Assembly: GCA_016808115.1 (NCBI GenBank)
Contig: JAEQBH010002851.1
Span: 310,001-374,000 of the forward strand
From: Tetrastigma voinierianum
Taxonomy: Eukaryota; Streptophyta; Magnoliopsida; Vitales; Vitaceae
Direction: 5' to 3'
DNA length: 64,000 bases
Translations under genes and position numbers: made by a program
Part shown: positions 56,156-64,000 of the stretch, piece after piece
Layout: every line of letters begins with the position of its first letter
Position numbering within the stretch: the first letter of the stretch is position 1
Notes under the pieces: generated by a model
The model's input: only the letters and a program-made list of their open reading frames with translations
The model's database searches: none
Told to the model about the DNA's origin: nothing

Positions 56156-57950
56156 CAAGCGTAGGAACTAAGGTCGTCAAGCATTATATTACTGTGGAAG
56201 TCCACAGGTCATTTCCACAGGGAGTGGTTTCCTAGGTGATCCTTAGGGATTATTTTTCCAAAGAATGTGTGTTTTAAAGTAAAATCTGGGGGTTGTGATT
56301 GGTTGATTGAGTAATCGATTAAGTTAACTATTTTAAAGCAAAAAGGTTAATGATAGGGTTCTTAGGTTTCCACTCACTGCCGATCAAGTATTTCCCACCT
56401 CTTATTCATAATCTCATCTAAAGGCCATTGATGAATGGTCTTCGATGGAAGATTACTACATTCGCGCTCCTTCCAAAAGCGAAGGATGATTGGCGGTAAT
56501 AAACACTTATTCAAACGATTTGCTTGGACTCTTAGATTGCAGTGCGTCCAAACACAAACATGTCATAGAGACTCTCGTTTCACCGTTGTCGAAGATGTCA
56601 AACTAAGGTTTATAAGATTTTATGCAAGTGCTTAGCATCTTACAATCCCATTGAAGCACAAAGAAGAATTGAGGTTATTACCTTCTTAGGGTGAGTTTCC
56701 TATTAGAACCCCATCATGGGTTTAGAGCTTCATTGGCTGATCGATTCATATTTGATAAGAAACTACACATAATTGAGACTTGAGAAATAATACTTCAATT
56801 GCAAGATTGGGATATCAAAAGCACAGAATCCCGTAAGAAAATACCGAGTTATATGAACCAGCTGAAAGATTACACGTAATTGAAAACTCAGAATCCTAAG
56901 AAAAGCTAAGTATTTTACTCTACTCTATGAACCCTAACAAAAGTATGAGAGAAGCACTCTAACTATCTAAAACAAACCCTAGAATAAAAAACTCTTACTC
57001 TCCACATCTTCCTTTGGCTTAAATACCCTTCTCCTTCATGCTCTCGAAGTGGTGGTCGAAAGACAAGTGTACCCTTACATCAAGATTGGAATTACCTTTC
57101 AAATCCTTAAAAATTACATGTTAGTAGGGTACCGATCAAGTGTGGTACCCGGTGCAAAGGCTGCGGTGATTTCTTTACCTTTGAGTCTGGAATGCCCAGG
57201 TTGGCAGTACCCAGTGATACCAATGATGTGCGCATGTGAATCTTGGAATGCCATTGTATGTGAATGGTGCAGTCTCCTCTGCAAATGTTCCTGTATTAGC
57301 ACTTCGGGACTTCTCGGCGGTAGCCATCCACATGATGATCTACATTCGTTCTGGACACGAACCCCTATAAAAGTGTGCACGGAACTCGAAAAACCTGCAC
57401 AAGCACAAAACACGTGATCAAAGGAACCTATTGCCACAAAATGAGAGCAAAATATGAAATTGAGATTATTAAAATCACGATAAATGTTGCCTTTTTATGT
57501 ATTCAACACACTGACCTACATCTTGCTAGTCCCTAGAAGGTTGAACTAGTAACTTACCTATAGATTATGATTTCCAACAAAATGCGCTGGGGTGCGGATT
57601 AAGCTTTGCAAGTTTCCCAAAGGGCAAAAATTGAGCATAGTACTTCAACCTGACAGAGTATGCAACTGTCTGACTCAAATGAAACCACAGTCTCAAAGTA
57701 ATGGACATAATAACAAACTGTTACAAAACCAAGATATTCATATAAGGGACCATGGAATTGAGAAAAGAAGGGCTGCAATGAAATTGCCAAGCGGAGTAAC
57801 TATATTATCGACAAACAATTTAACATCTGGCTTGACTAGTATGCATAAAGTCGAAAGAGGAACAACCCGACATAACTAAAATAAAAAAGGTCTTTCAAGC
57901 TTGTAATGACCATGGGTTACTGAAATAGGGGCTTATATGAACAAAATGGG
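56156..57950. other. Retrotransposon-like non-coding DNA, probably LTR or leader of an Athila/Tat-type element
   Basis: No domain. The stretch at 56160-56900 (TTAGGTTTCCACTCACTGCC, AGAGACTCTCGTTTCACCGT) has the flavour of repetitive LTR/leader sequence of large gypsy elements. Overlapping frames on both strands at 57049-57437 have no recognisable family. GGTACC/GTACC hexamers cluster at 57125-57215. 57440-57950 shows nothing I can identify. Confidence 0.3.
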
Positions 57951-58770
57951 TGGCATAGCGTGGTGAGTCTTTACCTAATTACTGACACACCTATTCTAAC
58001 CACTCCTGCTACTACTCAACATCCTCCCCATCATCAGTCGAAGAGAATGCGTCCTCATCAACACAGTCGTCGAGCTCTACAGAATCCCCTTCCACGTCAA
58101 GAGGAGGATCATCTCCCACAGCAGGTTCTCCTCGATAGATGTGACTCTCAAGCCTGGAGAGACTGTGATCCAGTCGCTTCTGCTTTCCCAGTATGCACTT
58201 GAACCAACCCTTGATTCTATGCTCCATCCTTTGCTCCATCCTTTTGAAGGGAGATGTACTCATTGATCCATGAGCTGATGACGAAGAAGCACCAGAAGTA
58301 GCCACAGGAGAATGTGAAGACTGAGGCCTTGTAGATGCAGCTCAGCTTTTTGCCTCTGTTTGATGCATGTGGGCTGACTTAGGAAGAATTCTCTTTTCTC
58401 TAACTTCTCCTTATCCACATGGCTTCCCGCAGATTTGTAACTAAAGTCGGGAATGGGATATGCTTGTTTTCAGTTAGGGATCTCAGGAAGTCCCTCATAA
58501 CACACCATATGACCAAAGCGTAATCAATGATTTTTCCAGTCATTACCTCATACAGAAACTGGATTTCTTCCTTGCTAGGCAACTTCTCTTTTCCTTTCGG
58601 TCCGATCATATTGTGAATGATTTTGTTCATTAATGCATACTCAGGCTTTAACTTCCCACTGGCGAACTCCGCCCAGGCCTGCAAAGCCCCCATGAGTAAC
58701 AGTTGGTGCACATGGCATGCAAAACAACTTGGCGTAAACTCTTTAATGGCCACGAGAGAATAATTCGGTC
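57951..58770 (-). pseudogene. Additional ORF region downstream of Athila-type pol
   Basis: The minus-strand frame 58400-58753 has LLMGALQAWAEFASGKLKPE, EEIQFLYEVMTGKIIDYALV and LTENKHIPFPTLVTNLREAM. This resembles the 'putative plant transposon protein' domain often found in ORFs accompanying Athila-like elements (family named from memory, not searched). The frame 58012-58305 follows and is Ser-rich, then strongly acidic (DDGEDVE end), a plausible C-terminus of the same protein after a frameshift at ~58350. The role of such ORFs is not established. Position 3' of integrase fits the extra ORF of Athila elements. Confidence 0.55.
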
Positions 58771-59400
58771 ATAATGTGGCGGGCGGACATAATGCAAAGT
58801 GAGCTATCAGTCGGGGCGGCCTTTTGCTTGTTCCCAATATTAGTCTCCCAATAGGGTATCTACATTACGATTTTCTCTCGAGTGGAATAAAATTCACACG
58901 ACCATAATTCGATAAATACCCTTTCCTTCTTCACAAACAAAGTGCAAATTTTGCTCTGGATAACGACCCAGGATAGGATGGGTGAACAGAGCGTATCAAC
59001 TTTCACACCTCGCTCACGGTGAACCGCTGCTTGAGTGATTAGCCCCACTTTTCCGTCTGATTCGATGACTCGGCAAACATGGCTTCAATCTCATCTTCAC
59101 TCTCGAGATGCCTCCTCGCTCCCGGATGAGGAATCTTTTGTTCCCTTTCACTTTCTTTGCAGTGCAGGGTATCGACTTTAGTTTTCATGGCTCGCTCGTA
59201 GAAGAGCTAAGGCCTTTCATTTCCAGTCGTTTCAATCTTGCCATAGATATGGAAAGAATAGCGAATATAGCGAATATAGCCCAAATACACAAAATGATAT
59301 CCCAACAACCCATTTCCATCAGTATCGGGCTTATCCCGTGCAGTTTAGTCAGCATCTTCCTCCCAGCGCCCCACATCGGGAGTGCTGCCGGATACTAAGC
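58771..59400 (-). pseudogene. Probable upstream part of the same extra ORF, heavily frameshifted
   Basis: Minus-strand frames 58860-59048 (containing GVKVDTLCSPILSWVV) and 59185-59376 are short and separated by stops, but collinear with the ORF relic below them. Nothing diagnostic by itself. Confidence 0.35.
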
Positions 59401-60479
59401 CACGGGAACACGGGGCCGCAAGCCAAGCCAGAAAAAAATCCATGTGAGACCTGATGAAATACCACGAAAAAATGCTCTCAAAGAAATGAAGAGCGCACAC
59501 GTCGGTCTGACGGGCGGGGAGGATCGGATCGGAGAGATGAAAGCGGCTGTGGGATGCTTGATCTCGGGTTTGCTCGTGTGAGAAAGAAAAGTGGGTTAGG
59601 GTTTATCTTATATGGAGATGGGGGAGTAGGGATATGAAAAGGGGTCAAAAATGGGAAGAAAAACCCTAATTTGACCCATTTACGCTTCCGGCTTGATGCC
59701 GTACCTATAAGTGTGAATGCGGTACGAAGGCTATTGTCTCTTTTTGTGTGGGTGAATGCCAGGTACCGATAAGAGTAATCTCTGGTACCCTTTGTCTCTT
59801 TCTTTTTTTTTTTTTTTGAAACAGCAGTGTCAATATATAGAACCTTTTCGAACTCTTCCGAGTGCCCTCCATCTCGGATTCCACTGGATGCTCATTTCTT
59901 TCCTTGCTCATACTTTGCCCAACCTGACTTGTTTTCACGGAACTGAAAATTGTACGACACTCTCTTGACACCTTCACGCTTACCTTGGGGTCCACTGTAC
60001 CTCTCGTGATCACGATTCCTAGGGTTCGAACTGAATTGGCAATTTAAGGCTCAAAATGGGTGCAAAAGGTAACTCAATATGATTTCAAAATGTAACACAG
60101 AAATGATGGCTAAATCATCTTCGAACATGCATAGGTGTTCCTCAGAGAATATGATGCATGTAGTTAACAAGGAATGCTAAAACAATGCACAGGCGGAAGC
60201 AATAGCAGGCAAAACATGAGCTTGAAACAGAAAGTCAATGGCTTGTGTAGTGAATTAAAGAAAGTGATACCAAGACTAGAACAAAATTGGGGTGGTCGGG
60301 TCCCAAATATGAACAAAAATTTTGTGCCTGCTTGTTATTGTGTAAGTGCATTGAGATTACGTGGAGTGCATATATAAAGTCATGCGGCTGCATACATCAC
60401 AAATCGAGGCATCATACCCAGAGTATAAATCGAAAATTTTGCCATGTGCTTAACATGTAACATGCGCATAATTGGTTCC
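59401..60479. other. Non-coding spacer between extra ORF and pol
   Basis: No recognisable gene. A poly-T run lies at 59802-59818, GGTACC hexamers at about 59760-59790, and GTACCTATAAG near 59700. Frames at 59705-60013 and 59756-59968 overlap on opposite strands and are not believable. Confidence 0.4.
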
Positions 60480-60545
60480 TACGAGTGTCCCACCCCCACT
60501 ACAGAAGTAGGCATTGTCCTCAATGCACACAGTACTGCCCCAAAA
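60480..60545 (-). other. Post-pol G-rich spacer motif of the Athila-type element
   Basis: On the minus strand the phrase CATTGAGGACAATGCC, followed by GTAGTGGGGGTGGGACACTC, is characteristic of the segment just after the pol stop in Athila/Tat elements. It marks the end of pol. Confidence 0.6.
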
Positions 60546-60600
60546 GAATAAGAAAGGGAACAGAAGCAATGTTTTTAGTTATTGATTAAAAATTTTGTTT

Positions 60601-60605
<5 letters not shown>

Positions 60606-60671
<66 letters not shown>
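60606..60671. repeat. AT dinucleotide microsatellite (~65 bp)
   Basis: Uninterrupted alternating AT/TA run between the post-pol motif and the integrase C-terminus. Confidence 0.95.
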
Positions 60672-60674
<3 letters not shown>

Positions 60675-60689
60675 TTTATTTATTTATAA

Positions 60690-61410
60690 AAGCGGATAAA
60701 TAAATCGCGGAAGAAATCTGAAAAAAAGAATTTATATACAAAAAGGTAGAACAGAAATTACTTTGAAGAAACATCCTGGTAGAGCGGATCTACCGGTTCC
60801 TCTAACTCTGTGGTCAAAGTTTTTTGAGAAATGGCTGGCGTTGACCATTGACTTTAAAAGTTTTCCCATTTTCAGTTCTCGATCTCCACTTTTGCACCAT
60901 ATGTATGGCAACCTTGACAACGAGCGGGCCGATCCACCTAGAAACGGAGTTTTCCTGAAACATGTGCAAGCGAGTTGTCTGATAATACCTTTTTAGTGAG
61001 GTTCAAATCATCTTCCTAACAATGGTCTTGTCATGGAATAGCTTGAGCCTCTCTTTGTAAGTCGGGAGCTCTCATATGATTCCACGCCGTTCATCAGGCT
61101 TGTTCATGCTGCGACAATCATTTGTTTACACCTTTGAGTCGAATCAAAATTAAGAGTTTTAATGGCCCGATATGCCTTGTGTTTCCATTTCTATCGGATG
61201 ATAGGCCTTGCCATAAACGAGCCTATAGGAGACATACCAAGAATGAGGTCTTAAAAGCGTCGTTAGCTCAAAGAGCATCGATGAGTCAGGCGACCCGATC
61301 CTTACGATTTAGGGCAGCCGTTTTCAAAAATATGTTTGATCTCCCTATTGGCTAATTCGGCCTGACCATTGGATTGTGGGTGGTATGTCGTGGAAACTTT
61401 GTGGGTGACT
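60690..61410 (-). pseudogene. Integrase C-terminal half of the Athila-type element, relic
   Basis: Joined minus-strand frames show HPQSNGQAELANREIK (the Glu of GQAE is the third catalytic acid), GMSPIG, KHKAYRAIKTLNFD, KLFHDKTIVRKM and, near the end, SGDRELKMGKLLKSMVNASH. This order is that of Athila integrase tails. At least four frameshifts are needed, so it is inactive. Confidence 0.8.
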
Positions 61411-61850
61411 CCGTACTTTTCAACAAATTCTGAATCGATTACAAAAATGGAGCCCACCATCACTAATTATTGCGCGAGGCACTCCAAAGCGAGAAAAAAT
61501 GTGCTCTTTTAAAAATTTCAAAACAACCTTGTGGTCATTGGTTCTTGTTGGAATGGCCTCCACCCACTTTGAAACATAGTCAACTGCTAACAAAATGTAA
61601 AGGTACCCACAAGAAGGGGGAAAAGGCCCCATGAAGTCTAAACCCCAACAATCGAAAATTTCAATGATTAAAATAGGAGTAAGAGGCATCATGTTCCTTC
61701 TTGTGACCCCTCCTAATTGTTGTACCCAGAGGCACAAGTTTTGCAAAATTCAAAAGCAATCTTTAAAAAGTGGGCCGATAAAAACCGACTTGCGAGGATT
61801 TTATCCCTTTGATTTTCACTAACGGAGAAATGCCCTCTGGCTTACAGTGT
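61411..61850 (-). pseudogene. Integrase catalytic core of the Athila-type element
   Basis: The frame 61420-61746 contains IFDCWGLDFMGPFPPS (first catalytic Asp), YILLAVDYVSKWVEAIPTRT, LKFLKEHIFSRFGVPRAIIS and DGGLHFCNRF (second catalytic Asp). TRRNMMPL and GFYRPTF phrases upstream come from the zinc-binding part, whose Cys pair is largely lost. Integrase inserts the cDNA. The core is well preserved but is cut off from the rest by stops. Confidence 0.9.
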
Positions 61851-62130
61851 GCGAAAGGTGAGCACCCCAATTTGATCTTCATTGGGTACACACCTTCATC
61901 GAATGATCACGGAGCGGAGTATTTAAACAAATATGGGTCATCAAAATAATATTTCTTAATATCCACCAAAAATTTCCTTTTTTGTTGAGAAGTCCATTAG
62001 GGTGGAATTTGTCTGTCACGGATAATTGACTATGTCCCGCGCCATGGGCGTGAACAAGAGAAAAAGCTCATCGGAAAGCGTCGCTATAGGCGGGCCGTGA
62101 CAGTTCGGAACTAACCGAGGCAATTGGTCG
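61851..62130 (-). pseudogene. RNase H-integrase connection, degraded
   Basis: Collinear minus-strand phrases such as YYFDDPYLFKY and KIKGIKSSQ place this between RNase H and integrase of the same element. No open frame remains. Confidence 0.55.
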
Positions 62131-62400
62131 CTACCACATTCTCAACTCCATTTTATCCTTAATAGTCGGGTTAAATTCTTGGCACGAGTAGGATCCACCT
62201 AGTCCAAGCGGGCTTAGTATCTTACGCCGATGCCAAATGCTTGACGTTGCATGATCGGTGAAAATGGTTATGGGAGGCCTACAATGTGACCTGAACTTTT
62301 CTAGGGCAAAGCGGCTGACCAAGAGATTCTTTTACGTAGTTTATTGTAGTTGGATTGGCGGTCTAACGTTGCGGCATAGTAGATCACGAAAGCCTTTTTA
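62131..62400 (-). pseudogene. RNase H relic of the Athila-type element
   Basis: Frame 62131-62322 has ALEKFRSH and ITIFTDHATSSIWHRRKIL (catalytic TDHA box), ending IKDKMEL. Just upstream AFVIYYAATLDRQSNYN corresponds to the YYASRTLDxAQxNY box. The frame shifts at ~62310. Confidence 0.8.
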
Positions 62401-63420
62401 TCTTCCTTTTGTCCTAAAACAGCCCCTATAGCATAATCCCTAGCATCACACATGATCTCAAAAGGGAGTTCCCAATTGGGAGATCGCATAATAGGAGGAG
62501 ACACTAACATAGTTTTGAGTTTATCAAAGGCGTCCTCACAAGCATTGCCATGCAAGGGGATGTCTTTAGCATTTAATTGCATAAAGGACGGACTGTAACT
62601 TGAAATCTTTATGAATCTCCTATAAAATCCAGCATGACCTAAGAACGACCGTATATCTTTAACACACTTAGGTGTAGGTAAATTGGAGATCAACTCGACT
62701 TTGGCCTTGTCCACCTCGATTCCTTGTTTCGATACTATGTGGCCTAGGACAATCCCTTGTGTCACCATGAAGTGACACTTTTCTGATCCCGACACTAGGT
62801 TTTCTCTGACACCTCTCAATACCTTCACGTAGATTCTCCAAACATCCTCATATGAGTCCTAATACCTGAGAAATCGTCCATGAAAATCTCAAGCATGGAG
62901 TTCTATCATATCCTTTGAAAAATCCCATCATGCACCGTTAGAGAAGGTTCTGGTGCATTACATAATCGAAGGGCATTTTCCCCAAAGCGAATGTGCCAAA
63001 GGGACAGGTGAACGTGGTTTCTCTTGATCTTCTAAACTATCTCAATTTGATTGTACCCGAGTACCCATTGAAAACAATAGAATTCATGCCGCAACTCTCT
63101 CAACATTTGATGTGAAGTAGAAGTGATCTTTCCTAGTCCCCGCATTTAGTTTCCTATAATCTATGCACACCCTCTAACCTGAGGTGACACGAGTGGGAAT
63201 TAGCTCATTGTTTTCATTTGCTACCACAGTGAATCCAGATTTCTTAGGGACTACTTGGGTTGGGCTAACCCACTTGCTATCTGCAATGGGATAAATAACA
63301 CTTACGTCCAGTAGTTTTGAAACCTCTTTCTTGACCACTTCTTTCATGATTGGGTTTAGTCATCGCTGTGGTTGTCTAGAGGGTTTAACATACTCTTCCA
63401 AGTGACACCTTTGTGTGCAA
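62400..63420 (-). pseudogene. Reverse transcriptase relic of the Athila-type element
   Basis: The longest frame, 62301-62828 (175 codons), carries EKCHFMVTQGIVLGHIVSKQ, IRSFLGHAGFYRRFI and LPFEIMCDARDYAIGAVLGQ (RT thumb and connection). The catalytic FMDDFS box is at about 62870-62889 in another frame. Further upstream are KWVSPTQVVPKKSGFTVVAN, ENNELIPTR and RVCIDYRKLN, the fingers motifs, near 63150-63280. Motif order and the Asp-Asp pair are intact, but at least four frame breaks exist. Confidence 0.92.
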
Positions 63421-63830
63421 ATCAAGGAGCTAATTCCCTTAATATCTGCAATTGTCCATCCTATGGCGGTTTTGTGGGTTCTCAATATCTCCAACAGCTT
63501 ATTTTCCTGGTCTTACTCTAGGGAGGAAGATATGATTACAGGGAAAGTTTCTTCTTCCCCTAAAAATGCATATTTGAGGTGTAATGGTAAGGGTTTCAAC
63601 TCAAGTTTAGGTGGTCTCTCCTCCGAAGGTAACACCCTGTCCTCGATTGGTGGAAATGTTTCAAATTTAGGTGCCCACCCATTTGCTTCCAATACCTCAC
63701 TGTGTTCAATTATGGAGTGTAGAATCTCTAACTCAGACGTGGTCACCTCCTTAACCCAACTTGGGTTTACTAGACAAGACATGAGAGGATTATCGTATGA
63801 AACATTATCTATGTTTACGCACCCTTGAGT
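63421..63830 (-). pseudogene. Pre-RT linker of the Athila-type element
   Basis: Frame 63513-63782 contains PKLELKPLPLHLKYAFLGEE and ETFPVIISSSLE. It is followed in shifted frames by HKTAIGWTIADIKGIS and LNPIMKEVVKKEVSKLL. This run is diagnostic for Athila-type pol between protease and RT. Confidence 0.88.
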
Positions 63831-64000
63831 CTATCATATTTACCTCTAAACGTCCTCCTCATCCCCATTTCATGATAACATTAAAGATATTCAAATTAAC
63901 GGTCATGTTGCCAAATGATAGTGTCATTAGTCCTCCTACGATTAATATGATGGCATTAGCGATAATAGAAATGGTTTACCAAGAATCACTAGGAACTGAG
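63831..64000 (-). pseudogene. Aspartic protease C-terminus, runs off the window
   Basis: At the right edge the minus strand reads QFLVILGKPFLLS and then, after a frameshift, LSFGNMTVNLNIFNVI. These are the ILGRPFL box and following strand of Athila protease. Gag and the 5' LTR should lie beyond 64000. Confidence 0.75.

Noticed and set aside
57049..57437. Overlapping 122-codon (+) and 107-codon (-) ORFs
   Set aside because: Neither shows a family motif, and sense/antisense overlap in repeat-derived DNA is usual by chance.

Overview
This window reads as nuclear DNA of a flowering plant, from a transposon-packed (probably pericentromeric) heterochromatic region. It is AT-rich, carries no intact host gene, tRNA or rRNA that I can see, and is mostly layered LTR retrotransposons of plant-specific types: Ty3/gypsy chromovirus/Tekay-like, Athila/Tat-like and a Ty1/copia trace. 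DNA-transposon remnants lie between them. All coding relics are frameshifted or carry stops. The species cannot be named from the sequence alone.

Layout. 1-1912 is a plus-oriented fragment of a ~3 kb chromovirus LTR. 1913-4080 is the 3' end and LTR of a gypsy element with a G-rich polypurine tract. 4163-4579 is a copia RNase H relic whose in-frame stops are all TAG. 5080-6200 is the only stretch that might be low-copy host sequence (TATA-like boxes and a Tyr/His/Pro-rich open frame without ATG). 6385-7197 is a 405-bp tandem duplication. 7402-8712 is a hAT transposon relic with an 8-bp target duplication. 8727-12947 is a complete 4.2-kb solo LTR with a 5-bp target duplication, next to the hAT. 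13618-14281 is a GC-rich non-autonomous DNA element.

14284-26856 is a nested complex: a minus-strand chromovirus (LTR, chromodomain, integrase with its catalytic core deleted, RNase H, RT, protease, LTR). A plus-strand TGATGC...GCATCA element (22600-26331) sits inside its right LTR. 26857-29906 is degenerate LTR-like and simple-sequence DNA.

29907-55096 (25.2 kb, about 39% of the window) is the most unusual part. It is a head-to-tail array of six giant LTRs (3.7-3.9 kb) separated by five near-identical 372-392-bp mini-internal domains, plus one partial domain at the left. Each mini-internal domain keeps a tRNA-Met-type primer site and a polypurine tract but no gag or pol. The solo LTR at 8727-12947 is the same family in inverted orientation, so a retrotransposon family here has become a ~4.2-kb-monomer satellite.

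55560-56155 is a minus-strand RNase H relic of a Tat-like element. 57950-64000 is a minus-strand Athila-type element running off the right edge (protease end, RT, RNase H, integrase, post-pol spacer, then an extra ORF region). The chromovirus at 17310-20156 and the array share 5'-leader sequence, so an autonomous relative of the chromovirus is a plausible source of trans-acting enzymes for the array family. That is inference.

Coordinates of repeat edges were read by eye and are good to a few bases where target duplications or LTR termini exist, otherwise to tens of bases.
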